A stretch of DNA of 31,939 nucleotides from Akkermansia sp. (lineage in GTDB: Bacteria; Verrucomicrobiota; Verrucomicrobiia; Verrucomicrobiales; Akkermansiaceae): assembly GCA_017628435.1 (NCBI GenBank), contig JAGBZE010000117.1:1-31939 (forward strand). Direction: 5' to 3'. Under the pieces are notes generated by a model. It was not told the origin of the DNA. It was given only the letters and a program-made list of their open reading frames with translations, and made no database searches. The translations under genes were made by a program, and so were the position numbers. Positions 7,130-15,484 of this stretch are shown here, piece after piece. How positions within the stretch are numbered: the first letter of the stretch is position 1; each line of letters opens with the position of its first letter.

Positions 7130-8251
7130 ATGCTCACACCGCTGGAAGCACTTGTTACACTTAACCTCATTCCCGGGCTCGGGTCCATGAGGATTCAGGC
7201 ACTGCTGGAATTTTTCGGCAGTGCCGAACTTGTGCTCAACGCTCCGGAGAAAATGCTGGCCATGGTGCCCCGCATAGGCTCCAGAATGGCCAGAGCCATT
7301 GCCGATTGGCGGAACTGCACCAATGCTCGGGCAGAGCTCCAATGCGCCGCAGATTACGGCGTACGGGTGGTCACCCTTCTGGATAGTGATTACCCTGCCG
7401 CCCTCCGCCACATGAGTGATCCACCCATCGTGCTCTATGTACGGGGCAACTGGCTTGCTTCCGATGATGAGCGCAGCGTGGCCATTGTAGGCACGCGCCA
7501 GGCCTCGCCCTACGGCAGCACCACCGCCCGCCGGTTCGGACGAGAACTGGCAGATGCCGGCTGCACCATCATCTCCGGCCTGGCCCGCGGTATTGACACA
7601 GCAGCCCATTGGGGCGCGCTCGATGCAGGGGGGCGCACCATTGCCGTTCTAGGGTTCGGCATGGCGACATTCTATCCGCCTGAAAATGCAGAGCTGGCAG
7701 ACCGCATCTGCGCCGGACACGGCGCCCTGGTGAGCGAGTTTCCCATGTACATGCGCCCGGCGCGCACCACATTTCCACAAAGAAACCGCATCGTAGCCGC
7801 ATGGAGCCGAGCCACGCTCGTGGTGGAGGCCCCTCAACGCAGCGGCTCCCTGCACACCGCCAGTCTGGCCGCCAGTGATTACGGCAAGAGCGTATTCGCT
7901 ATTCCCGGACCCATCACTCAGATAAATTTCTCCGGCTGCCATGCACTCATCCGCGATGGAGCCACCCTCTGCACCTCGCCCGCAGAGCTGCTGGACGACA
8001 TGGGGTGGAACCAGGCCCCGCAGCAGATGGAGCTCTTCGATACCTCGGAACCTCAATCGTCTGCGCCAGCCCCCTTGAGCAATGACATGGCTGAACTGCT
8101 GACTGCCCTCCGCGCCGGGCACGATACGCTGGATACTCTCTGCACGGCCCTGGGCAAGGGGGCCCACAGCATCACCCCACTTCTCATGCGCCTGCAGATC
8201 GAGCGGCGCATCCTCCCCCAACCGGGTGGACGATTCTCTCCCGTGGCATAA
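7130..8251 (+). CDS. dprA: DNA-processing protein DprA
   Basis: 373 residues. The N-terminus has a helix-hairpin-helix-like region (about 5-60). The Rossmann-like DprA core has VGTRQASPYG (120-129) and SGLARGIDTAAH (149-160), followed by the conserved FPQRNRI stretch. The C-terminus (about 310-373) resembles the DprA winged-helix domain. DprA binds incoming single-stranded DNA and loads RecA during natural transformation, although many non-competent bacteria keep it. Co-transcription with nadC is likely from the 9-bp gap. No other competence genes are visible here. Confidence 0.93.
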   Translation: MLTPLEALVTLNLIPGLGSMRIQALLEFFGSAELVLNAPEKMLAMVPRIGSRMARAIADWRNCTNARAELQCAADYGVRVVTLLDSDYPAALRHMSDPPIVLYVRGNWLASDDERSVAIVGTRQASPYGSTTARRFGRELADAGCTIISGLARGIDTAAHWGALDAGGRTIAVLGFGMATFYPPENAELADRICAGHGALVSEFPMYMRPARTTFPQRNRIVAAWSRATLVVEAPQRSGSLHTASLAASDYGKSVFAIPGPITQINFSGCHALIRDGATLCTSPAELLDDMGWNQAPQQMELFDTSEPQSSAPAPLSNDMAELLTALRAGHDTLDTLCTALGKGAHSITPLLMRLQIERRILPQPGGRFSPVA

Positions 8252-8264
8252 TTGCAGTTTAGGC

Positions 8265-8293
8265 TTGCAAATAATGCACGGCTGAAATAGACT
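8265..8293 (+). promoter_or_regulatory. Promoter of the D,D-carboxypeptidase gene; near-leaderless
   Basis: -35 TTGCAA (8265-8270), 17-bp spacer, -10 TAGACT (8288-8293). Predicted +1 is near 8300, two bases before the ATG at 8302. It lies in the short gap after dprA. Confidence 0.5.
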
Positions 8294-8301
8294 CCCCCGC
8301 C

Positions 8302-9225
8302 ATGCGTTTCCTTGTCCTTCTTCTGACGATCTGCACCATGATTGCGGCCACTGCTCCGGCGGAGGCCTTTGTTCGCCAGAACCAGCCCATGACCGGGCAT
8401 AAGCCGGCCCCTATTCCCCAAGGAGCCAGGAACGTACGCCGCCCCTATCACAGCAGCCTGAATCCCTCGCGTCCGCTGCGCACCCCGGACACACCTGCCC
8501 CCCGGCCGGACTGCGCTGCTGTGTGCGTGATTGATCCCTACAACGGCAATGTACTCTACGGCTATAATGCCAACACCCGCCGCCAGGTGGCCAGCACCCA
8601 GAAAATCATTACCGCCCTCTGCGTGTGCGACACTAAGGACCTGGATAAGATGGTGACCATCAAAGCCTCTGATCGTCTGGCTCCGCCCATCCGTCTCAAT
8701 CTGAAAGCCGGCGAGCAATACTCCCGCCGCGACCTGCTGCAGGCCATGCTTACCGGCAGTTTCAATGACGTGGCCGTATCGCTCGCCCGTGACTGCGCCG
8801 GCAGCGTGGAGGCCTTTGTAGCCCGCATGAATGCCCGCGCCAAGCGCATGCGCATGCACAACACTCACTTTGCCAACCCGAATGGCCTGCCCGCCCAGCA
8901 GTACTCCACCGCCTATGATATGGCCCTGGCCGCCTGTTATGCATACAACAACAAGACCATCCGCAGCATGATCAATATCCCCGCATATGAGCTGCGCCGC
9001 AACAATGGTTCTGTGCGCATGATTCGCTCCACCAACCGCCTGCTCACCTCCCACCCCTGGGTGCAGGGTATGAAAACCGGTTACACCAACCTGGCCGGCA
9101 AGTGTCTCATCTCCTGCGCCTCCAGCGGTGGACGCGCAGTCATCGTGGTGGTGCTCGGCAGCACCAGCCGCAAAATTTGGGGCGAATCCCTTAAGTATCT
9201 CCGCTGGGCACTTACCAATGCGTGA
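8302..9225 (+). CDS. D-alanyl-D-alanine carboxypeptidase (PBP5-like, peptidase S11)
   Basis: Low-molecular-weight penicillin-binding protein that trims the terminal D-Ala from peptidoglycan stem peptides in the periplasm. The 307 residues begin with a signal peptide (about 1-22, ending AEA). All three active-site motifs are present: SxxK as STQK (98-101), SxN as SFN (153-155) and KTG (258-260). It ends soon after the catalytic domain and lacks the C-terminal beta domain and amphipathic anchor of E. coli PBP5. It is therefore a short, probably soluble form. A weak hairpin overlaps its stop codon. Confidence 0.92.
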   Translation: MRFLVLLLTICTMIAATAPAEAFVRQNQPMTGHKPAPIPQGARNVRRPYHSSLNPSRPLRTPDTPAPRPDCAAVCVIDPYNGNVLYGYNANTRRQVASTQKIITALCVCDTKDLDKMVTIKASDRLAPPIRLNLKAGEQYSRRDLLQAMLTGSFNDVAVSLARDCAGSVEAFVARMNARAKRMRMHNTHFANPNGLPAQQYSTAYDMALAACYAYNNKTIRSMINIPAYELRRNNGSVRMIRSTNRLLTSHPWVQGMKTGYTNLAGKCLISCASSGGRAVIVVVLGSTSRKIWGESLKYLRWALTNA

Positions 9226-9236
9226 TAACCGCATTG
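9216..9236 (+). terminator. Possible weak terminator after the carboxypeptidase gene
   Basis: Seven-bp stem CAATGCG/CGCATTG (9216-9222 and 9230-9236) with a 7-nt loop that contains the stop codon, followed by only TTTG. The short T-run makes this weak. Confidence 0.3.
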
Positions 9237-9300
9237 TTTGAGTCGCCTCAGCACACTCTCCGCTTCCTGAGCCATTTACCTCACCAGTCATTGAAATCCC

Positions 9301-9329
9301 TTGACCAGCAGGGTACTCTCATGTAAAAT
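9301..9329 (+). promoter_or_regulatory. Promoter of the hprK operon; near-leaderless
   Basis: -35 TTGACC (9301-9306, 5 of 6), 17-bp spacer, -10 TAAAAT (9324-9329, 5 of 6). Predicted +1 is near 9336, three bases before ATG 9339. This argues against the in-frame TTG at 9333, which would lie upstream of +1. Confidence 0.6.
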
Positions 9330-9338
9330 CACTTGCAG

Positions 9339-10313
9339 ATGAAAAAGCCCATTGTCCGCAAAGTGGAACAGGTGCCGGTAAGCCGGTTTTATGAGAAATA
9401 CCGCAGCACGCTGGAACTACAGCTGCTGAACACGCCGCTGGGCATGGCTCGCCCGATTGTACAGCCGGCATTCAATCGTCCCGGTCTTGCGCTGGCAGGC
9501 TACTTCGGTTACTTTGCCCACGAGCGTATCCAGGTCTTCGGCGCGGCTGAAATGGCCTATCTGTCCACCATGACTCAGGCAGAACGAGAGGGACGCCTGG
9601 ATCATATCTGCAGTCTGGATGCACCCTGCCTCATCTTTGCTCGTGGAGTGGATGTACCGGCAGATGTGCTGGCCATAGCAGACCGCTACAACGTCTGCGT
9701 ATTCCGTACTCCTCTGCTCACCATGGAGTTCGTGAACCGCGCCACCTACATTCTCGAAAATGAGTTTGCGGATAGCACCACCATGCACGCATGCATGGTC
9801 GACGTGCGCGGCGTGGGTGTGCTCCTCACCGGCAAGGGCGGCGTGGGCAAGAGCGAAATTTCCCTGGGTCTGGTGGAGCGAGGCTCCTCCTTGGTGGCTG
9901 ATGACATGGTGCGTATCCGCAACCTGGGTGGTGACCTCATTGCCACCGCCCCGCCTCTGAGCAGCGGCTTCATCGAAATCCGCGGTCTGGGCATCATCAA
10001 TGTGACCAACCTCTTCGGTCTGAAAGCCTACCGCAAGGAGAAGCGCATCGATCTGGTCATCAACCTCTTCAGCGGAGAAATGACCGAGATGGAGCGACTG
10101 GGACTAGAGCACAAGTATATCAACATCCTGGGCGTGGAGGTGGAACACCTGAACCTGCCCGTGGCACCTGGGCGTGATATGTGCCGTCTGGTGGAAGTGG
10201 CCGCCCTGGGCCGCTACCTGCGCGACAGCGGCTACGATATGGCCAGCGAGTTCAACCAGCGCCTGAACAAGGAAATCGCCAACCGCACCGTATACCCCGG
10301 CAACGCTGAATAA
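9339..10313 (+). CDS. hprK: HPr kinase/phosphorylase
   Basis: Phosphorylates and dephosphorylates a serine of HPr, linking carbon status to regulation. The 324-residue product has the HprK N-terminal domain (about 1-130). The kinase core has a Walker A GKGGVGKS (165-172), slightly different from the common GDSGIGKS, then an ADDMV segment. An EIRGLGIINV segment and the C-terminal PGRDMCRLVEVAA signature complete the family pattern. ATG 9339 is chosen from promoter position. It heads a tight cluster (gaps 3, 1 and 5 nt, then a 4-nt overlap). The HPr gene is not in the window. Confidence 0.92.
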   Translation: MKKPIVRKVEQVPVSRFYEKYRSTLELQLLNTPLGMARPIVQPAFNRPGLALAGYFGYFAHERIQVFGAAEMAYLSTMTQAEREGRLDHICSLDAPCLIFARGVDVPADVLAIADRYNVCVFRTPLLTMEFVNRATYILENEFADSTTMHACMVDVRGVGVLLTGKGGVGKSEISLGLVERGSSLVADDMVRIRNLGGDLIATAPPLSSGFIEIRGLGIINVTNLFGLKAYRKEKRIDLVINLFSGEMTEMERLGLEHKYINILGVEVEHLNLPVAPGRDMCRLVEVAALGRYLRDSGYDMASEFNQRLNKEIANRTVYPGNAE

Positions 10314-10316
10314 TTT

Positions 10317-11078
10317 ATGAATACTCCCCTTTCTGAGATTGTAACCCTGCTTGATACCACCCTGCGCGTAGCAGAGGTGCGCGATGCCTCCGTGGCCATG
10401 AACGGGCTTCAGGTGGAAAACAACGGCACTGTCACCAAGGTGGCACTGGCCGTGGATGGTTCCCAGAAGAGCATTGATGATGCCATTGCCGCCGGCGCTG
10501 ACCTGCTGGTGCTGCACCATGGCATTTTCTGGTGCGGTCTGCAGGCCGTCAAGGGCTGGTGGAAACAGAAGCTCGTTTCCTGCCTGAACAACAACCTGGC
10601 CATCTATTCCGCCCACCTGCCGCTGGATATGCACCCGGAGCTGGGCAACAACGCCGGTCTGGCCAAGGCGCTGGGTCTCACCGACCTGCAGCCGGAGGTG
10701 GATTACCACGGCACCAGCATCGGCCTTTCCGGCTTCTTCCCCGGCTCGGTGGATGAACTGCGCGCCAAATACGCCGAAATCACCGGTAGCGAGGTCACGG
10801 GCATTGTGCACGATGGCAGCCAGCCTGCCGGGCGTGTGGCCGTGTGCAGCGGTGGCGCGGGCGAGGAGATTTACCAGATGCACGTCAAGGGCTACGGCAC
10901 CTACCTCACCGGCGAGGAGAACCACTGGGTGAGCAACGCCGCCCGCGATATGGGTATCAACATCCTCTTTGCAGGCCACTACGCCACGGAAACATTCGGA
11001 GTGAAGGCGCTGGGCCAGCTGCTGGAGGAAAAGTTCGGGCTCCCCACGGTGTTCATCGATAACCCCACCGGCATGTAA
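10317..11078 (+). CDS. Nif3-like dinuclear metal centre protein (YbgI/NIF3 family)
   Basis: 253 residues, the usual length of the short NIF3/YqfO-type proteins. Conserved metal-ligand regions are visible: LHHGIFW (HHG at 67-69), SAHLPLDMHPELGNN (99-112, Asp104) and a late AGHYATETFG. The family forms hexameric toroids with a di-metal site. It was annotated as GTP cyclohydrolase I type 2 in some species, but its cellular role is unsettled. It starts 3 nt after hprK and ends 1 nt before rluD. The pairing with both is probably only operon membership. Confidence 0.92.
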   Translation: MNTPLSEIVTLLDTTLRVAEVRDASVAMNGLQVENNGTVTKVALAVDGSQKSIDDAIAAGADLLVLHHGIFWCGLQAVKGWWKQKLVSCLNNNLAIYSAHLPLDMHPELGNNAGLAKALGLTDLQPEVDYHGTSIGLSGFFPGSVDELRAKYAEITGSEVTGIVHDGSQPAGRVAVCSGGAGEEIYQMHVKGYGTYLTGEENHWVSNAARDMGINILFAGHYATETFGVKALGQLLEEKFGLPTVFIDNPTGM

Positions 11079-11079
11079 C

Positions 11080-12018
11080 ATGCTCATCATTGTAGAAGAC
11101 CAGCTCGGCACGCGCCTGGATCAGTATCTGGCGGCCCAGCTGCCGGAGCTCTCCCGTGCCCGCATTCAGGCCCTCATCAAGGACGGCGAAATCACCGTGA
11201 ACGGCAAGGCCTGCAAGGCCAAGACCCCGGTGGAGCGCAACATGCGCATCGAGGTGAGCATCCCTGAGCCGGAACCCGCCGAGGCCCAGCCGCAGGATAT
11301 CCCCCTTTCCGTGCTCTTTGAGGACAGCCATGTGATTGTCATCGACAAGGAGAGCGGCATGGTGGTGCACCCCGCTGCAGGCAACCCGGACGGCACGCTC
11401 GTGAACGCCGTGCTCTTCCATTGCGGTGATTTATCCGGCATCGGCGGTGTGGAGCGTCCCGGCATCGTACACAGACTGGACAAGGACACCAGCGGCTGCA
11501 TCGTGGTGGCAAAGAATGACCAGGCCCACCTCTCCCTCACCACCCAGTTTGCCGAGCGCGACACAGGCAAAATCTACCTGGCCGTGGTCCAGGGCTGCCC
11601 GAAGGAGCAGAAAGGCACCGTGTTCACCAACATTGGTCGCCACCCCGTCAACCGCCTCAAAATGGCCGTGGTGAATCCGGGCAGCGGTAAACCCGCCATC
11701 ACAGACTGGGAGGTGCTGCACTATGATGCCGCCACGGATTCCTCTCTGGTGATGTGTACTCTGCACACCGGGCGCACCCACCAGATACGCGTGCACATGC
11801 TGCACCTGGGGCATCCCCTCATCGGTGACCCCATCTATGCGCACCCGCAGCGGCAGAAAGCCCGCCCCGGGCGCCTGATGCTGCATGCCTGGCGTCTGGC
11901 CTTCAACCACCCGGCAGATGGCAGACGCATCGCCATTCAGTCCCCGATTCCGGCGGAATACACGCCCTGGCTCATCGGGCATGAGCTGCCTGAGTGGGAG
12001 GAAAAACGCACTAACTGA
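11080..12018 (+). CDS. rluD: RluD-type 23S rRNA pseudouridine synthase
   Basis: Isomerises specific uridines of 23S rRNA to pseudouridine. The 312 residues hold an N-terminal S4 RNA-binding domain (about 8-60) and a catalytic RluA-family domain. The hallmark HRLDKDTSG (131-139) contains the catalytic Asp134. Further family signatures are HTGRTHQIRVHM and the HPLIGDPIY stretch. The position modified cannot be proven from sequence, so the symbol denotes the subfamily. It starts 1 nt after the nif3-like stop and ends 5 nt before the next gene. Confidence 0.9.
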   Translation: MLIIVEDQLGTRLDQYLAAQLPELSRARIQALIKDGEITVNGKACKAKTPVERNMRIEVSIPEPEPAEAQPQDIPLSVLFEDSHVIVIDKESGMVVHPAAGNPDGTLVNAVLFHCGDLSGIGGVERPGIVHRLDKDTSGCIVVAKNDQAHLSLTTQFAERDTGKIYLAVVQGCPKEQKGTVFTNIGRHPVNRLKMAVVNPGSGKPAITDWEVLHYDAATDSSLVMCTLHTGRTHQIRVHMLHLGHPLIGDPIYAHPQRQKARPGRLMLHAWRLAFNHPADGRRIAIQSPIPAEYTPWLIGHELPEWEEKRTN

Positions 12019-12023
12019 CAGCT

Positions 12024-12701
12024 ATGCTCAAATCATTCCTTTCATTCCTCCTTGCCTTTCCCCTTCTCTTCTCCGGCTTGAATATGTGCAGTTCACAGGC
12101 AGCAACAGACCGTGTGGCAACCGCCAGAAAGAACGTGCAGGCGGAATTCGGTGAGCATTTCGGCAAGCCGGTGTTCATCCGCATCATCAAGGATGACCGC
12201 GATTTAGAGCTCTGGGTGCAGGAGGCAGATAAAAGCTGGCGCATCCTGAAAACCTACCACATCTTCGGCATGAGCGGTGACCTCGGGCCCAAGACCGCCG
12301 AGGGCGATGAACAGGCCCCGGAGGGTTTCTACCGGGTCTACCCCCGGAGCATGAACCCGCGCAGCAGCTACCATCTTTCCTTCAACATAGGCTACCCGAA
12401 TGCCTACGACCTCAGTCTGGGGCGAACAGGCAGCTTCATCATGGTGCATGGCAACATTCTGTCCATAGGCTGCTTTGCCATGACAGATGCCCGCATTGAG
12501 GAAATCTACACCCTGGTGAATGAGGCCTTCAAAGTCGGCACCCGCTACGTTCCCGTGCAGGTATATCCCTTCCGCATGACTCCTGAGCGCATGCTGGAGG
12601 AACAGGAAAACGAGCACTACGAATTCTGGCAGCACCTTCTGCCCGGCTGGCAGCACACCGAGGCCACCGACACCCCCTACCCGGATAAGGACAACGAATG
12701 A
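12024..12701 (+). CDS. YafK-like L,D-transpeptidase (YkuD domain)
   Basis: 225 residues with an N-terminal hydrophobic signal (about 1-27, cleavage near SQA). A YkuD domain follows, with HGNILSIGCFAMTD at 142-155. His142 and the nucleophile Cys150 are intact. The layout, including FGMSGDLGPKTAEGD before the active site, resembles YafK/DpaA-type proteins. These act on meso-DAP-linked bonds of peptidoglycan, as transpeptidase or as amidase releasing bound lipoprotein. Its ATGA overlap with the next gene implies coupled translation. It is the only clear envelope enzyme in the hprK cluster. Confidence 0.87.
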   Translation: MLKSFLSFLLAFPLLFSGLNMCSSQAATDRVATARKNVQAEFGEHFGKPVFIRIIKDDRDLELWVQEADKSWRILKTYHIFGMSGDLGPKTAEGDEQAPEGFYRVYPRSMNPRSSYHLSFNIGYPNAYDLSLGRTGSFIMVHGNILSIGCFAMTDARIEEIYTLVNEAFKVGTRYVPVQVYPFRMTPERMLEEQENEHYEFWQHLLPGWQHTEATDTPYPDKDNE

Positions 12702-13675
12702 TTCACCGCCTCACAGAACAGGCGGAAAGCAGACGCTCCGTCATCCTCACCTGTGGCATCGCCTCACTGGTACTCGGGCTTATCACGGGTGGCATCGCCT
12801 GGTGTAAGGACTGCAGTTTTCTTCTCTGGTTCGCCCCGGGTGCAGCGTTCGGCCTCTCCATCTGCTGGAATACGTATATTTCCGAAAGGGGACTTCCCAA
12901 ATGGGATGGCATTCAGCAATACTGCCCGCACTGGCGCAGAACCAGAACAGGCATCCTGCTCTACGGCGATGCCCCGGAGAGCCCCGGCATCTTCCTGCCC
13001 TGGCTCAGCATCGAGAATGCCACCCGCACAGAAGATGGAATCCTTATCGAAACAAAGGAGGGCATTCCCTTTCATCTCCCGGCAGCGGCAAATGAAGCAC
13101 TGACCAGCATCCAGTCCCTGCTCACCCCCGGCTTCAATGATGACGATGCCTCGGTAACCAACCCGGCCTACCTGCAGAATATGCCCGAAGCCCCCGGTAT
13201 CGGAGCTTATCTGAAGGTGGGCATCCCCTGGCTCGCTGCCGGCCTGATTCTCCCGTTTATCCCATCAAATGAAACTGAGCTGATGCTGCTCTGTCTCTGC
13301 TGTTTCGGCATGGCTGCATTACTCGTGCTGTTCGGCCACAGCGATTTCCGGGATGAATATGATATTGATACCTTTCTGGGCAGTGAATCACGCCACACCC
13401 GGCGGGGGCTGCATATTCGGGGGCTCTCCGGCTGGCATTACTTCCAGCCCTGGGCAGGCATCAGCGAATGTCTGGAGCTCGACACGCAGGAATACTTCCT
13501 GAAACTCTACGACAGCGCCAAAGGTATCAACATCGGCAGCGAGGGGAAGATTCTCCCCTTCTCCGTTGCCCGACGCGTCAAAGTGAAGCCCCGCCGCTGG
13601 CGAACCGTCCTGAATTACACTCTCTGCGTCCTCTTCGTACTGCTTGGTTTGGCCTGGTGGCATTACTGGCACTGA
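12698..13675 (+). CDS. Unrecognised membrane protein with internally repeated TM-pair plus PH-like module
   Basis: I do not recognise this 325-residue protein. It has about five membrane segments: two near 15-60, two near 170-210 and one at the C-terminus (about 303-323). After each TM pair comes a soluble segment of similar pattern: a PW-S/G-I core, a short acidic strand, then IPFHLP or ILPFSVA. This suggests an internal duplication with PH/YcxB-like folds, an inference by eye. Its start overlaps the L,D-transpeptidase stop by 4 nt. A function coupled to that enzyme is possible but unproven. It ends 67 bp before the next gene, which has its own promoter. Confidence 0.75.
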   Translation: MIHRLTEQAESRRSVILTCGIASLVLGLITGGIAWCKDCSFLLWFAPGAAFGLSICWNTYISERGLPKWDGIQQYCPHWRRTRTGILLYGDAPESPGIFLPWLSIENATRTEDGILIETKEGIPFHLPAAANEALTSIQSLLTPGFNDDDASVTNPAYLQNMPEAPGIGAYLKVGIPWLAAGLILPFIPSNETELMLLCLCCFGMAALLVLFGHSDFRDEYDIDTFLGSESRHTRRGLHIRGLSGWHYFQPWAGISECLELDTQEYFLKLYDSAKGINIGSEGKILPFSVARRVKVKPRRWRTVLNYTLCVLFVLLGLAWWHYWH

Positions 13676-13704
13676 TTTTTCTCCCGATTTTCCGCCGTTT
13701 CTGC

Positions 13705-13733
13705 TTGAATTTTCCTCGAAAAATGGGTATGTT
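13705..13733 (+). promoter_or_regulatory. Promoter of the PAS-PP2C phosphatase gene; near-leaderless
   Basis: -35 TTGAAT (13705-13710), 17-bp spacer, -10 TATGTT (13728-13733). Predicted +1 is near 13740, three bases before ATG 13743. Confidence 0.5.
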
Positions 13734-13742
13734 ATCAAGCAA

Positions 13743-15383
13743 ATGAGCGACAGCCCCGAGCAGAGCAACGAGAAGCGCACCGTACCCGGAGTATTTGTGT
13801 GGGATATGGTGCGCAAAGCGTTGCGCGCTGCCGAGGAAGGGGTGTACTGCTGGTTGTTTGAGAATGATGAGATTTTCTACACCGAGCAGTGCGTGAAAAT
13901 GATGGGCATGACGATGAAGGACTGGGCGCCCAACATCTTCACCGAACCGGAAAAGACCATTCATCCCGAAGATGTTGCCTTCTTTACCAACGCGATACAG
14001 CGCTATATCGACCGTCCGCGCCCCGGCGCAGCGCCCCTGCGCGTGGAGGTGCGCCTGCTCAACCAGCGCAGCCGTGCCTGGCGTTGGGTGCGTATCAATG
14101 GCCTGCTTGAATTTGATGAGAACAAGAAGCCGAGCCGCCTGGTGGGCGTCTGGGTGGATATCACCCGCCGCAAGATGGCTGATTTGCACGCCATGGAGGA
14201 CCGCGACCTCTTCCGCACGCTGATTAACTACCTGCCGGACAACATCTACTTCAAGAACCGCGAGTCCCGATTCGTGATTGCCAATGAGGCTACCGCCAAA
14301 AAGATGAAGGTGCGCACACCTTCCGACCTCATCGGCAGCCGCGACAGTAATTTCTTTGACCCCGAAATGTGCGAAATTGCCCGTGCCGAAGAAGCCGACA
14401 TCATGGCCACGGGCAAGCCCATCCTGAACCGCATTCACCATGAGAAATGGAAAGGCGGCAAATCCACCTGGGGCAAGGTTTCCAAATTCCCCTGGTACGC
14501 CGCAGACGGCACGGTGAAGGGCATTGTGGGTATTTCCAGTGATGTTACCAAACTCATTGAAACCCAGCAGAAGTACCAGCGCATCGCCCGCCAGCTGGAT
14601 GAGAAGAACAAGATTCTGGAAAAGGAGATAAACCTGGCCCGCGAGGTGCAGCAGGCTCTACAGAATGGCTTTATCCCCGACCGCGAGTGGCAGCACAGCA
14701 GCGGCAGCACCCGCAAAGCCAAGTTCCACCATGTCTACCTGCCCTCCGCCGGTGTGGCCGGTGACTGCTTCGAGGTATTCCCCGTGGGCCAGAGCGGCGT
14801 GGGCATGCTGATATGCGATGTGATGGGCCATGGCGTACGTGCGGCACTTATTGCCTCCATGATGCGAGGTCTCATGGCCCAGCTGGCCAACCTGGCAGAC
14901 ACCCCCGCCCTGTTCCTTTCCTCCCTCAACCGACAGATGTACCGCATCTTCAGCCAGGCAAACATCACCATGTTTGCCTCGGCCTGCTACGTCTACCTTG
15001 ACCTGGATCGACGCCGTCTCACCCTGGCAAGTGCCGGGCATCCGGCTCCCATTGTGCAGTCCTCCAGCGGCAAGGCATTCCAGCCCGCTATTCCGCGCAC
15101 CCCGGCGCTCGGGCTCATGGAGAACACCCTCTTCCGCGAAAGCGAAATCCGCCTGGAAAACGGCATGAAGCTCATGCTCTTCACCGATGGGCTCACCGAA
15201 GCCCAGGATGCCACCGGCGATGAGCTTGGAGCCCCACGCATTATGGAGTTTCTGCAGGAGCGCAACCCACAGAGCATCCGCGAAATGCTGGATATTTCCC
15301 TGGCCGGTGTGCACCAATTCACCGGCAGCGTACAGCAGGATGACGACATCTGCCTGCTGGGTGTGGAGTTCCGTGAGGAATAA
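13743..15383 (+). CDS. PAS-PAS-PP2C (SpoIIE/RsbU-type) serine phosphatase
   Basis: 546 residues from ATG 13743. An upstream in-frame extension to 13644 would overlap the previous gene and lies before the promoter. Two PAS domains occupy about 27-145 and 155-275, the first ending in a PAC-like GVWVDITRRK. A helical linker (275-305) leads to a SpoIIE-type PP2C domain to the C-terminus. The metal-binding residues are in GVAGDCFEV, ICDVMGHG and QDDDICLL. Such proteins dephosphorylate STAS-domain antagonists, here possibly the one at 27421. No membrane segment is seen, so the sensed signal is probably cytoplasmic. A hairpin terminator overlaps the stop codon. Confidence 0.9.
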   Translation: MSDSPEQSNEKRTVPGVFVWDMVRKALRAAEEGVYCWLFENDEIFYTEQCVKMMGMTMKDWAPNIFTEPEKTIHPEDVAFFTNAIQRYIDRPRPGAAPLRVEVRLLNQRSRAWRWVRINGLLEFDENKKPSRLVGVWVDITRRKMADLHAMEDRDLFRTLINYLPDNIYFKNRESRFVIANEATAKKMKVRTPSDLIGSRDSNFFDPEMCEIARAEEADIMATGKPILNRIHHEKWKGGKSTWGKVSKFPWYAADGTVKGIVGISSDVTKLIETQQKYQRIARQLDEKNKILEKEINLAREVQQALQNGFIPDREWQHSSGSTRKAKFHHVYLPSAGVAGDCFEVFPVGQSGVGMLICDVMGHGVRAALIASMMRGLMAQLANLADTPALFLSSLNRQMYRIFSQANITMFASACYVYLDLDRRRLTLASAGHPAPIVQSSSGKAFQPAIPRTPALGLMENTLFRESEIRLENGMKLMLFTDGLTEAQDATGDELGAPRIMEFLQERNPQSIREMLDISLAGVHQFTGSVQQDDDICLLGVEFREE

Positions 15384-15405
15384 GTGGCCGAATTCCACTT
15401 ATTTT
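15379..15405 (+). terminator. Rho-independent-like terminator after the PAS-PP2C gene
   Basis: Perfect 9-bp stem AATAAGTGG/CCACTTATT (15379-15387 and 15395-15403) with a 7-nt loop. The descending arm and following TT form an ATTTT run. The stem begins on the stop codon. Confidence 0.5.
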
Positions 15406-15428
15406 CGCCCGTTCCGTGCAAAAAATGA

Positions 15429-15457
15429 TTGCATTGGCGTGCATTTCAGAGTAGTCT
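15429..15457 (+). promoter_or_regulatory. Possible promoter of the basic-N-terminus protein gene
   Basis: -35-like TTGCAT (15429-15434), 17-bp spacer, -10-like TAGTCT (15452-15457). Predicted +1 is near 15464, giving about 21 nt of leader with no Shine-Dalgarno. The match is weak. It rests on position between a terminator and the next start. Confidence 0.3.
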
Positions 15458-15484
15458 AATCATCAGTTACAAGTTAATCCATCC

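Noticed and set aside
6131..7609. Long minus-strand open frame opposite nadC and dprA
   Set aside because: Antisense shadow of clear nadC and dprA coding sequence. Its His/Gly/Ala-rich composition is typical of reverse-frame translation of GC-rich genes.
8053..9291. 412-codon minus-strand open frame
   Set aside because: Antisense to the PBP5-like gene, whose SxxK, SxN and KTG motifs are all intact on the plus strand.
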